64,000 nt of DNA from Aegilops tauschii subsp. strangulata (GCF_002575655.3 NC_053041.3:370371054-370435053); one strand, 5' to 3'; shown: positions 24,701 through 34,615, counted from the stretch's first letter. The notes: generated from the letters alone by a model not told the origin. Translations and numbers: made by a program.

Positions 24701-25386
24701 TCTCAATGAACCAGTCGAGGACATGATGGTCAGTCTCAGCGCTGGATATGTTACGAGACAGGTTTGGCGCATAAGAGGAACACAAAAAAAGCAATTTGTC
24801 AGACTTTGTCAAGGCGGGAGGGATCAGAGAGTATCAAATGTGTTTCTTCGCCTTCAAAATTGAAAGGGGGAAACCATCGCTCACTCTCCATAATAAGCTT
24901 TAAAAAGCTAAGGTAGGAAATCACAAGTCTATACAGAAATCATTCTATGCCATGTATTTCCCGGACTATTTGCATCGGGTTCATGTGAAGTACCGCATAT
25001 GAGGTTGATCGACAAGGCAATTGAATGGAGCTACTTTTCAGTATGACTAATAACTATAGCTTCGTAGATTTAACATCTATATTGTCATTGTATCTGCCTT
25101 TTTCTTCTTTATTATGTTCCAACTCTTTGTAATTGCTCTCATGTTCACGCTCGTAGTACTGAGCTTAATGTAAAGTGATGATCTTTTGTGGTCCCTTTAA
25201 CTCAATAAACTTGATGTTGCCTTATAATCTCATGACGATGTTGAAACTCGATGATGACTTGCTTCTGTTAGAAGTGAATGTTTTCTTTTTCTTCTATTTT
25301 GTTGTCCTGTTTGAATACATATGCTAAACCAGGTTTCCTACTAACTTGAGCATTACCTAATTACCATATCATTGGGACCGGCACCC
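18741..25386 (+). other. Helitron interior: intron-like DNA with weak exon candidates
   Basis: About 6.6 kb of mostly AT-rich, intron-like sequence. Short coding-like islands with plausible splice contexts occur near 19420-19637, 20040-20190, 21330-21405, 23862-24000 (preceded by a CTTTCCTCTAG acceptor) and 24454-24575. None gives a protein I recognise and none joins into a long frame by inspection, so I assign no gene. A purine microsatellite (GA/GGA) lies at about 21728-21770. No Helitron replicase is visible. Confidence 0.4.
21728..21770 (+). repeat. GA-rich microsatellite
   Basis: About 43 bp of GA dinucleotides with two GGGGGAGAGGG interruptions, inside Helitron intron-like sequence. 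Confidence 0.85.
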
Positions 25387-25413
25387 TCGCGCTAAGGCGC
25401 GATACCGATCTAG
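25387..25413 (+). other. Helitron 3' terminus: hairpin and CTAG
   Basis: Stem TCGCGC (25387-25392), loop TAAG, stem GCGCGA (25397-25402), then 11 bp ending CTAG, followed by host T. This structure marks the end of rolling-circle transposition in Helitrons. Confidence 0.9.
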
Positions 25414-25480
25414 TATATATGCCCACGAGGCTCAAGCAATAAAACACCTATTCCACCAAATCCCTCTCTCCCTTCTAACA
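25414..25480 (+). repeat. Left LTR, second part (67 bp)
   Basis: Matches bases 91-157 of the right LTR (27655-27721) with one difference. Joined to 13768-13857 it gives exactly 157 bp, the same as the right LTR. TGGTATTAGTTTC follows as the primer-binding site. Confidence 0.93.
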
Positions 25481-27564
25481 TGGTATTAGTTTCCGGGTTC
25501 TAACCCCTAGCCGCCGCCGCTTCAGCACCCGCGCGCTGCCCCTGGGGCGGTCGGCCTCCATGACCGCCGCCGGGGGCTGCGCCGCCCGTACCTAGGGTTC
25601 GTCCGCCGGCCGTGTTGGCCCGCTGCCCTAGAGAGTCTTTTTTCCCGATCCTTTGATCCGGGTTTTCTTTCTCTCGTCGGTCGCTTTGATCGGCGTCTAC
25701 TTTTTGGTTTTCCGGTCTATGTGATCCGGTTTGCGTCGCCCACCGTCGCCGTCGACCCCGTGCGCCTCTACTCCAACACCGGCGCGATTGGCCGGCTTCT
25801 TCACCGACCCGGCGGCCTCGTGCGTCGTCCGTGCGTCTGCCCGTCGGTCGCCCCGACTCGGCGGCCTCGCGCGTCGTTCGCGCGTCGGCCCGCCGGTCGC
25901 CCTGACCCGGCGGCCTCGCATCATGCGGCGGCCCTTCACCGTCGCCGTTCGCGCGACGGCCCGCCCGTCGATCTACGCCGGCCGTCACCGCCCTGCTCCG
26001 ACCGGGACTCCAGCATCACCCCGACCCGGCGGCCTCGCGCCATGCGGCGGCCAATCATAGCCGCCCTGCCGCCCGCCGCCGCCGGCTTCATCTCGGTCCG
26101 CCGCCACCGCACCTCCGCCGAGCGGCGTCCCCGACCTCGCGTGCGATCGGATTGATCGCCGGACCGCCGCCGCGATCCGCCTCATCTACGTCATGCGACC
26201 GACCTGGCCCGTCGGTTGAGCGCACCTCCGAAGGCCCCGTGAAGACCGTCCCGAGTTCAGCGCGCCCCTCTACCGATCGAGCAACGGGCTGCCGCTGCGT
26301 CGCCCCATCGGGCCGCAGCACCGCCGCCCCCGTGGTTCTCCTCGCGACTGGATCGACTCGTGTGTCGCGTCGCCCCTTCGGTCCGTAGTGCCGCGATACG
26401 CAGTCCCCGCCGCCGCCCCGAGGCCGTCCCCGCGGCTGCACCGACTTGCGAACCGCCGTTGCGTCGCTCTTTCGGGCCCAGCGTCGCGGCCCGCGGTCCC
26501 CGCCGCCGCCGCGAGGTCTTCCCGTCGTCGCCCCGACCCGCCTACTGCCGCTGCGTCACCCCTTCGGGCCGTAGCGCCGCGGCCCGCGGTCCACTCCGCC
26601 GTCACCGCGCGTCGACCTCCCGTGGTATGCGCCGCGCCGTCTCCCTTGGCGCGGGAACGCCACCGTCCGCGCCGGTCTTCGTCACGCTGTCAGGGTTCTT
26701 CGCCAACTTCGAGCACCGCCGCCGCACTCCTAACCTAGCCGTCACCGTCAGGCCGCCGCCGCCGCTCTTCTTTGGCCGCCGCTACCTTCGTAGCCGCCGC
26801 CGCCGCCCGTCCACCCCCTTCGTCTTCGTCCAAGCACCAGTCCGTCGCCAGCGTCGCCGTCATCTACCCCGAGCACTTCGTCTACTCCGACCACCGTTGG
26901 TGACATCGGCCCTGCGCCGATGGACGCCGCAATCGTTGTCGAGTTCTTCTCTGCTGGCCCCTACAACTTCTCCGACATGGCGTACAGCTCGTGCAGGTCC
27001 CTCGTCTACGCATGCCCGGTGCTGGCAACACCGATGCGTGCCTTCATCCACGACGTGTCCCCGGGACTGGCAAGCCTGGTCGGTGCTTCGTCAACTTCGT
27101 CTTCATCCGTCTACGCATGCCCGGTGCTGGCAACACCGATGCGTGCCTTCGTCCACGATGTGTCCCCGGGCTTGGCAAACCCGCCGCGACGCGTCGTCAA
27201 CAACATTTTCTTCCCGGCGCACTCTTACTTCGACACCACTGCGCCCATGCTAACTCGGCGCCCTCTTGCGCATGCGGTTCCACGGCGACTTCCTCGACAC
27301 CGGCCACCCCGACTCGACATCGACCACGGCATTCTTCACACGGCTACCTCGACCACGGCTCCACCACCCACGCTCTCGGCTACATCGACAAACGACACAA
27401 AGGGCTACCGCCTGCTTGAGCAACCTCGTTGGTTTCCACTCTAGCCACGACTCCGTGATGCGTCGACCGTTACGACTGTGGGGGGGGGGGGTGTCCGTCG
27501 GCTTTCCTTCGGATTCTTCTCCAGTCTCACCGTCTGCGTCGCTACCGTTGTGACTGCGGGGGGA
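25481..27564 (+). other. Internal region of the small LTR element, no gag or pol
   Basis: GC-rich internal domain of 2,084 bp. It contains repeated pieces rich in CGCCCCGACYCGGCGGCCTCG (25800-26045) and a 105-bp tandem duplication starting at 27005 and 27110 (TCTACGCATGCCCGGTGC). Long frames such as 26360-27253 are arginine/proline-rich and fit GC bias better than a protein family. A run of about 11 G lies near 27481-27491. It ends in a purine tract next to the right LTR. Confidence 0.6.
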
Positions 27565-27721
27565 TGTTGAGTAACGTGATTGTATTAGAAAACATAGGTT
27601 AGACTAGGAAATATTCTGGCTTGCCTTGTACTCCAAGTAGGTCATGTACTCCTATATATATGCCCACGAGGCTCAAGCAATAAAACACCTATTGCACCAA
27701 ATCCCTCTCTCCCTTCTAACA
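27565..27721 (+). repeat. Right LTR of the small LTR element (intact)
   Basis: A 157-bp LTR from TGTTGAGTAACG to CCCTTCTAACA. Its uninterrupted CTCCTATATATATGCCC shows where the Helitron entered the sister LTR. Confidence 0.95.
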
Positions 27722-28500
27722 GTCTTCAAATATACTGGGTATGATTGGTTTATTGTTCTTCTAAATCAAATTGAGCCCTTTTATGCGCGATCAAATTATG
27801 TTCATATTCTGGAGAGGCTGGTACGTGATCAGTCTCAGTCTCTGCTAGCTTTGTGGAGAATTATTGGGCGTCATTTATCGCTTGACATTCTTTTCCACCG
27901 GTGGACTCGAAAAATAAAAGAAAAAGTCCGATGGATGGATTACGATGGGCTCCTAATGCTTCGGAAGCTAAGATGGCTTGGACTCTCCCCCTTCTACAGG
28001 TTATATAAAGATTAATGTTGACGCAAGCTTTGTGCAGAGTATTAGAGCAGAAATTGTGGGTGTGGTGGCCAGGGACGCAGTTGGGGAAGTCATTGTTTCT
28101 TCTTGGGACTTCATTGGGTCGTGCCAGAGCATGGAGGAAGCGGAGCTAAGGGCTTGCATTACCAGTCTCTACATAGTTATAATTCTACACAATCCTATTA
28201 TTTTAGAGATTGATTGTGCGTTTGTCATTACGACTCTTGCAAAAGAGATTTCTAACAGGTCAGCGTTGCTTGATTTGAAGAAAGAAGCGTTGAGTATATC
28301 TAAGCTGATAAATAGTTTTCAAATGTCTAAGATTAGCCGGTCGGCCAATGTGGTGGCCCATTTAATTGCAAAGTTTAGTTTTGACAATAAATCAGATGGT
28401 CTTCTTGTTAATCATGTTTCGCCATGTGTGGTGAATTTTGTATCAAAGATTGTAATGTTTTTGTCTGATTAATTAATATGAGACGATGTTAAAAAGATAA
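27722..28500 (+). pseudogene. LINE ORF2 C-terminus with RNase H domain (right piece)
   Basis: Continues the LINE frame of 13703-13767. After KYTGYDWFIVLLNQIEP a frame break leads into an RNase H domain (27990-28470) with the acidic pattern NVDASF, EEAELRA and LEIDCAFVI, followed by SRSANVVAHLIAKF. This domain would remove RNA from the RNA-DNA hybrid during LINE insertion. The region between 27780 and 27980 is frameshifted. The LINE ends near 28500 in an A-rich stretch (TTAAAAAGATAAATTG). Confidence 0.75.
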
Positions 28501-28598
28501 ATTGTACCAAGGTGATGCATAGTAAAATATACTTCTTCCATTTAACTGTATAAGGTGTATGTCTTTTTCACTAAAATATCACAATGTAAGGTGTTTTA

Positions 28599-29038
28599 GA
28601 GCATCTCCAAAGGAGACCCGCAAAGCTTCGGTATATGTTGTCCAGATCACTTTTGTTAATTTTGTCATCCAACGGGACCAGATCACTTTTGTTAATTTTG
28701 TCATCCAACGGGACCCTATCTGTTCATGAAGTGGTCTGGACGTCCGTTTTCAAGACAAATTGGGGAGCTATGCCGGAGTCCGGACATGCACTTGACCAAT
28801 GCTAAGCCTTTGCGTGGTCCTCTATTTTCCCTCTCTTCACATGCATGGTACCCCTCTTCTCTCTCTCTCCTCCCAACCGGACACCACATCACAATATTCC
28901 ACCACATGCATGGTCCCCCTTTACTCTCTCTCCTCGCGACTGGATTAGTTTGTAAATAGCATTGGATGACCAGCTCCCGCATCATGTCCGCGGGCCACAT
29001 TCGTGGTGTCCATTTATGGGTCAGCATTAGAGATGGCC
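28599..29038. mobile_element. Harbinger/Tourist-like MITE with TTA duplication
   Basis: A 440-bp element with imperfect inverted ends (GAGCATCTCCAAAGGAGACC against GGCCATCTCTAATGCTGACC) and flanking TTA (28596-28598 and 29039-29041). A TWA duplication is typical of PIF/Harbinger MITEs. It contains a 36-bp tandem duplication at 28642-28713 (CCAGATCACTTTTG). It abuts the Stowaway at 29042. Confidence 0.65.
28642..28713 (+). repeat. 36-bp perfect tandem duplication
   Basis: Two identical 36-bp copies starting CCAGATCACTTTTGTTAATT at 28642 and 28678, inside a Harbinger-like MITE. Confidence 0.9.
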
Positions 29039-29041
29039 TTA

Positions 29042-29104
29042 CTCCCTCCGATTCATATTACTTGACGCGTCGTTTGAGCGACAAGTAATATGGATCGGAG
29101 GGTG
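29042..29104. mobile_element. Very short Stowaway MITE (63 bp)
   Basis: CTCCCTCCGATTCATATTAC at the left end and its near-perfect inverted copy at the right end, flanked by TA (29040-29041 and 29105-29106). It is almost all terminal inverted repeat. Its left TA overlaps the TTA duplication of the preceding MITE. Confidence 0.85.
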
Positions 29105-29299
29105 TACTTCTTTTCCCATGGATTTGTGTTTTCCCTCGCCCCCACGAGCACACCTCACGCGAAAAATCGTGGTCGGGTCCCACCTCCCATCGGTAGATAT
29201 CATCACGCTAGGCAAAAATTGCATGTGGTATATATTGTATAATGTTCGGAAAAAGCATGTGATATTGCAGTATTACAAGATTTAAAAAAGTGCAATACT

Positions 29300-29920
29300 G
29301 TGCGATGCCTTGCACATGTTTTTTCGCAAAAGATGTATACGATGTAGCCTATCAGTGCACACGGTTTTAAAAAACACAACGTGTGGCTTTACAAATAGAT
29401 TTTACAAAAATCATGTGTGTGATGTAGTCTATCATTGCACATAGTTCTAAAAATGTAACGTGTAAGATGCATTACACACATTCTTTGCAAAAAATGTGTG
29501 TGTGATGTAACTTGTCATTGCACATGGTTTTAAAAACGAAACTATGTGTGTGATGCTCTGCAAACAGTTTTGGCAAAAGTTATGTGTGTGATGTAGCCTA
29601 TCATTGCACAAAGTCTAAAAACGCAGCCATGTAAGATGCATTACACACATTTTTTGCGAAAATATGCATGTGCGATGTAGCCTGTCATTGCACACAGTTA
29701 AAAGAATGCAACTATGAGCGATGCCTTGCACACAAATTTTGCAAAAAATATGTGTGTGTATAGTCTACCACCTCACATAGTTTTGAAAGCACAACTGTGT
29801 GTGATGGCTTGCACACAGGTTTTGCAAGACATATATGTGTATATAGTCTACCATCGCACACAGTTTTAAAAATGCAAATGTGTGTGATATCTTGCATAAG
29901 TTTTTTTGAGAAAAGTATTT
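29300..29920 (+). repeat. Minisatellite, about 80-86 bp x 7-8
   Basis: Diverged tandem units marked by GATGTAGCCTATCATTGCAC at about 29341, 29421, 29504, 29590, 29674, 29759 and 29839. Each unit also has TTTTAAAAACGCAAC and TTGCACACA. Spacing is 80-86 bp. No coding function is apparent. The 195 bp before it (29105-29299) hold nothing I can name. Confidence 0.8.
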
Positions 29921-30194
29921 TTCACAACAAGTTTGAAGGAGAATTGATATTTGCTTCATCGCTTCACCATGATTTTTTTCTACACTCAACATGTATCAAA
30001 TCATCTATCATGTTCAAATTTGGCATTATTCAGGGCTCATTTATTATATTTAAGTCATGGGGAAAGTCGGTTTTATGCCCCACCAGAGTTGCATATTTGA
30101 ATTCTGCCCTCAAACTTGCTCATTTCTGTTTGTGCCACTAACGGCTTGGTTGGATACTGATTTTCCCCATAGAGTGCCTTGGCTGGATACCGTG

Positions 30195-30760
30195 ACATAA
30201 CTCACCCCGAGGCAAGATGAGTCCACATCTGAATAAATGAAGGCTTGCACGATACCACATGTTATTACTTATTATAAAGGTAGTAACATAAACTAGTAAC
30301 ATATGCATATTACTAATCTAAGGTACTTCCCACCAGTGGCGGAGCTACAGACAGTATGTTGGGCGGGCCAGATTTGGCTAAGCTAAAGGGAAGCCTGCAA
30401 ACTTTACCTTGTTTGAGCTAACTTTGCTTTGTCACCTACTGATTTAATCATGGATTAAGCGGGCCATAGCACAGCTATATCTAGTACATTAAACAAATGT
30501 TTAGATATAACACTCCCAATGCAGTACTTGTATACAAACTAACTCATCCCAAGGCAAGATGAGTCTTCATATGAATAAATGAAGGCTTCCATGATACCAC
30601 ACGTTACGACCTATTATAAAGGTAGAACCATAAACTAGTAACATATGCATGTTACTACTATAAGGTACTTTCCACTATGACCATTCTAAGCTATATCTAG
30701 TACATTGCACAAATGTTTAGATAATAGTCCCAATGCAGTACTTGTATATAAATTAACTTT
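30195..30760 (+). repeat. Diverged direct duplication of about 180-200 bp, first copy interrupted
   Basis: A block with GGCAAGATGAGTC, AATAAATGAAGGCTT, ATTATAAAGGTAG and AGCTATATCTAGTACATT appears at about 30195-30540 and again at 30541-30760. The first copy carries roughly 130 bp of extra DNA starting CAGTGGCGGAGCTACAG (about 30335), a sequence resembling a hAT-type terminus, with no clear right end. The following 250 bp (30761-31007) are AT-rich without a feature I can support. Confidence 0.6.
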
Positions 30761-31071
30761 CATTTAATGTCTTTTATGAGAGGAAATTTATAAGATGTCT
30801 TAGATTTGATGCTAAGATCCATATCTAGATTAAGATATGTTGCTCTTTCATTGTTAAATAGGGTGCCACATCATTCTTTTTCCCATGAAACATTGCTAAG
30901 ATACAAGCACCGAGAGTGCATTCCCAATGCTTGTTTCTTAGCATGGATTCAGTTAAAATGATGATGTGCCACATCAATTAAAGATGAGATAAGAGGGTTG
31001 TATCTTAGGCTAGTCATAGTGGAGAGTAACTTAGACTAGTAACCTGCATATGTTACTACCCCCACAGTGGG

Positions 31072-32090
31072 TGTTCGCACACGAACACGTCACCGTGTAC
31101 CCTCGGCGTCGAGCGCGATACGCAAGACACATCGCTGAAGGAGGCTCACCGGAAGCGCGATATGCAAGACAATCCAGCGAGCTCTTTTGAAGACCCGAAA
31201 CCCCACGCGACCGGGAGAGACCCCGTCTGGACGCACGGCAGTATGGGCTGCCCTAGGTCGGTTCGCCCGCCCCTAGGACTTCGTAGATCGAAGCTCTCCG
31301 AAGCGAAGAACACCGATGAACAAGAAGCAGAAAACTAGGGTAGGAGATGAAAGTTTGTAAATTGGATTTTGCGATTGTGTGTTGTTGTTTCAATCGGCCA
31401 TCACCCCTTATGTATATAAGAGGCAGCTGGACTCCCCATGCAAGGAAAAGTTATAATTCACGTCCAAAACCCTAGTTTGGGTCCAACTCGGAATCCGAAC
31501 TTTCCAAAACTGTTCGGTTTACAACCTGGCTGCACCTTGCGGGTCAATTTTATGGCAGTAAACGACCTCCGATGAGAATGCGCTCAAAAGCATATTTACT
31601 CGTCTCGACGATAAGAACAACTTTCGTGTTGAACATTTTTCAGTTTCAGGTCATCTTCAGGGCCAAATCGCTCACGCAAAACAGCTAATTATCACGCAGC
31701 TCATCAGACATACCCACATGTGTGTCTGGTTTCGGGCGTCATATTTTGCTCACTGGAGGGTCGCGCTGTGTGGGCTCTAACTTTTGCATAAGACCTCGGA
31801 TTGGGACATTTATATCCAAATCGATTGTTTCGACGAGACGAAGACAATTCGTGTAGATCAGTTTTCCATATGAGGCCGTCTTGGGAGCGTAATCAGCCGA
31901 AATGTGTTCTGGATACAAAATCTTAGTACTTCGAACACAACTTCGGCCTTAGAGATGAGATCGGATGGCTATGACCCAAATATCAAAGTTTCTCCTTTCG
32001 ATGATACGAAACTTTTTCACTTTGAGAACTTTTCCATTTGAATCCTTCTTAATTATGTTTTTGACAATGCCAAAATCTGGTGTCAATACA
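31072..32090 (-). repeat. 3' LTR of the Tat-type element
   Basis: A 1,019-bp LTR. On the minus strand it runs from TGTATTGACACCAGATTTTG (32090) to GTGTGCGAACA (31072). The adjoining GGGGGGCA is the polypurine tract. Confidence 0.9.
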
Positions 32091-32159
32091 TGCCCCCCTG
32101 TTTTTCGGCAAAACTTGCGTGCCAAAAAATAATTTGCAATGTATTAGTTCTAAGGACGA

Positions 32160-32335
32160 TGTCAACACTCCATCAGCCATTTATATTTCTTAGGGCGATA
32201 ATTATGTATCGGCCATGATTTATGCTAAGGGCGATAGTCATATATCGGCCATGTCTTTGCTTTGGGCGATAGTTATATATCGGTCATGTCTTTGCTTAGG
32301 GCGATAGTTATATATCGGCCGTTGCCTATCTAGGC
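32160..32335 (-). repeat. Four diverged repeats of about 35-40 bp in the 3' UTR
   Basis: Units containing GGGCGATAGTTATATATCGG (plus strand) recur four times between the integrase and the polypurine tract. Each has a near-palindromic core, CGATA...TATCG. The remaining 32336-32528 encodes the end of pol in a broken frame (GRPFYDYKSSS, then shifted frames). Confidence 0.75.
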
Positions 32336-32528
32336 TTGTTGCCACACACTTGGGTGATACTTCTTTAAATACTTGCCATTGAGAGCTCGAGGTAACAATG
32401 TGCCTTGTACGGATTCCACCAAATATGAGTTTCCTGGAACTACTCTTGTAATCATAAAAGGGCCTTCCCAACTAGGAGACCACTTCCCGAATTTTCTATC
32501 TTTTGAACCAATTTGGTAGAATCACGTT

Positions 32529-33700
32529 TCACACGAGATCGCCAACTTGGAAATTCTTCAACTTGACCTTCTTATTGTAAGCTCTTGCCACCCTCAACTT
32601 CTCTCTTTCTGTGGCCTTCAAAGCAGCCAAACGTTTATCGGTGACTTCATCAATATTGTTCATCATCAAGTTATAAAAGTCAACCGCCGATAAATCATTT
32701 TGTTTGGCTTTTATCAAAGCATTCATATTAAATTCCACTGGTAAAACGGCCTCTTGACCATATACGAGCTCATATGGAGTTACCTTTGTAGCACCATGCC
32801 TTGAGATTCCGTGTGCCCACAAAGCTTCGGACAGTAGCTCATGCCATCTCCTTGGATTATCTTCAATCTTCTTCTTGATGAGGTTGATTAATATTTTATT
32901 GCTAGACTCAGCTTGTCCATTGGCTTGGGCATAACATGGGGAGGAATTGAACAACTTTATCTTATATGATTCGGCAAATTCTCTAACTTGATGTGACATA
33001 AAGGATGAACCTTGGTCCGTAGTTAATGTTTGAGGAATGCCGAATCTATGAATAATGTGCTTAGTTATGAATTGAATTACCTCTGTATGCGGCATATTTT
33101 TGAGCAGTATTGCTTCAGACCATTTAGTGAAATAATCAGTTGCCACCAACACGAACCAATGCCCTTTTGAAGAAGAAGGATGAATCTCTCCAATAAAGTC
33201 TAATCCCCAACCTCTAAAAGGCCACGACTTGATAATAGGATGTAACATAGCAGCGGGAGCCAACTGAATATCACCAAACTTTTGATAAGCTTCACATCCT
33301 TTATAATACCGGAAGCAATCATTCACCATCGTCGGCCAATAAAACCCAGCACGTCGTAATAACCACTTCATCTTGGGAGCCGACTAATGAGTGCCACATA
33401 TACCTTCATGGACCTCTCCCATAGCAACTCTTGCTTGGTCCTCGTCCAAGCTCTTTAAAAGAACATCATCAACCGTTCGATGATAGAGATCATCATCTCT
33501 CATTATGTATTTGAAAGCCATACGCCAAACAATCATATCCACCCTTTTACAGGATCACACAAATAATTAATAATGGGTTTCCTCCAGTCTTGATTTTCTC
33601 CTGCATTAAATATTTCATTAGTGGCCGAAATGGTGGGCTCCGGTTTAGCCTCCCCTATGTTGGCAAGACTAGACATCGGCCTTCAGAAATATGAAACATG
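32529..33700 (-). pseudogene. Tat-type integrase
   Basis: Integrase frame, best preserved at 32529-33371. The N-terminal zinc finger is damaged: a TAG replaces a codon in the GTHQSAP-like segment near 33385, and the last Cys of the HHCC motif is Tyr (CFRYYKGCEAYQKFG). The catalytic core is visible: GLDFIGEIHP with the first Asp, LTTDQGSSFMS with the second, and ANGQAESSNKI with the Glu. Downstream come the conserved TPYELVYGQEAVLP and the C-terminal NFQVGDLV. Integrase would insert the element's cDNA. The stop means this copy cannot make a full protein. Confidence 0.88.
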
Positions 33701-33802
33701 CCACGATCAACATGATAGCCGGATGCTTGTTGTGCCAACTCATTTGCTCTCCAATTGTCATGTCTTGATATATGAGCAATGCTAAAATAATCCAAACAGA
33801 AA

Positions 33803-34615
33803 TTATACTAGACATTTATCAAGATAAACATTAATTGATTCGTCAAAACATTGAAAAACTTTGGATATTTGCTGCACTACTAATAACGAATCACCAAAGG
33901 CCTCAATATGTGTAACACCTATGGCAAGCAACATCTCTAAGCCGAATAACAACGCTTCATATTCGACTTGATTATTTGTGCAAAAATATTGTAAGCGGCA
34001 CGAGGCTTCAAAAACAGCACCATGAGGAGATATGTAAACAATACCGACACCTTGGCCGTTGCTACAAACTAAACCATCAAAATATAATCTCGATGGTACT
34101 AATGAGACAAGGTTTATATCAATATCATGCTTGTCATCAATCCGATGCTCAACAATAAAATTAGCAACAATTTGGCCTTTCATGGATTGCAGAGATTCAT
34201 AAGACAAATCATATTCAATTAAAGCATAAGCCCACTTGCCAATTCTACCACTAAGAATTGGCCTATGCAACATGTATTTGATGACATCGGGTTGACAAGC
34301 TATAATGCAAGTACCAGACACTAGATAATGTCTCAATTTTGTGCAAGCATAATATAAGCATACGCATAATTTCTCAATAAATGTATACCTTGTCTCGGCG
34401 TCCAATAAGCGTCGGCTCAAATAAGTAATAGCATGCTCCTTTCCTTCGGCCTCTTGAGTCAAAACAGCACCAATAACACCTTCCTCCGCTGCAATGTAAA
34501 GTCTAAATGGCTCCCTGTGCCTGGGCACTTTCATAACCGGAGGAGTGCACAAATATTTCTTAATCATATCAAATGCCTCTTGCTGTTTTGCCCCCCCAAG
34601 TAAAATCAACATCAT
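33803..34615 (-). pseudogene. Dual RNase H region of the Tat-type element
   Basis: The frame begins in the RT connection (EAFDMIKKYLCTPPVMKVP) and the retroviral-type RNase H (YIAAEEGVIGAVLTQEAEG; TYLSRRLLDAETRYTFIEK). It then runs into an archaeal-type RNase H: LYFDGLVCSNGQGVGIVYIS, NNQVEYEALLFGLEML and AFGDSLLVVQQI supply the Asp, Glu and Asp residues. A run of seven G near 34594-34600 adds one base and breaks the join to RT. The frame ends at CLV where homologues continue, so it is also truncated. Confidence 0.88.

Larger units (their letters stand above)
13858..25413 (+). mobile_element. Non-autonomous Helitron (11,556 bp) inserted in an LTR
   Basis: Comparing the split left LTR with the intact right LTR fixes the insertion to the base. 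The inserted DNA starts TC (13858-13859), ends CTAG (25410-25413), and lies between host A (13857) and host T (25414), with no target duplication. These are the Helitron rules: 5'-TC, CTRR-3', insertion into AT. A hairpin (25387-25402) with a perfect 6-bp stem TCGCGC/GCGCGA and TAAG loop sits 11 bp before the end, also as expected. No Rep/helicase is visible, so it is non-autonomous. It contains intron-like and exon-like sequence of unknown origin, typical of gene capture by plant Helitrons, and a 4.2-kb solo LTR that inserted later. About 7.3 kb is original Helitron DNA. Confidence 0.9.
13768..27721 (+). mobile_element. Small non-autonomous LTR retrotransposon hosting a Helitron
   Basis: Two 157-bp LTRs (13768-13857 plus 25414-25480; and 27565-27721) begin TGTTGAGTAACGTG and end CCCTTCTAACA. 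They differ at about 5 positions by eye. A primer-binding site TGGTATTAG follows the left LTR, close to the initiator-Met type site used by Copia elements, and a purine tract GCGGGGGGA precedes the right LTR. The target duplication is GTTTT (13763-13767) and GTCTT (27722-27726), one mismatch. Without the Helitron the element is about 2.4 kb. It has no recognisable gag or pol, so it is a non-autonomous element of probable Copia type. Confidence 0.9.

Noticed and set aside
13858..25413. CACTA or other DNA transposon as the 11.6-kb insert
   Set aside because: No CACTA-type or inverted ends. A 3-bp TAT duplication would need a different (TA)n length in the host LTR, whereas the Helitron reading restores the LTR exactly.
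26360..27253. Long plus-strand frame (297 codons) in the small LTR element
   Set aside because: Arginine/proline-rich translation typical of GC-rich DNA. No gag or pol motifs, and overlapping frames are similarly open.
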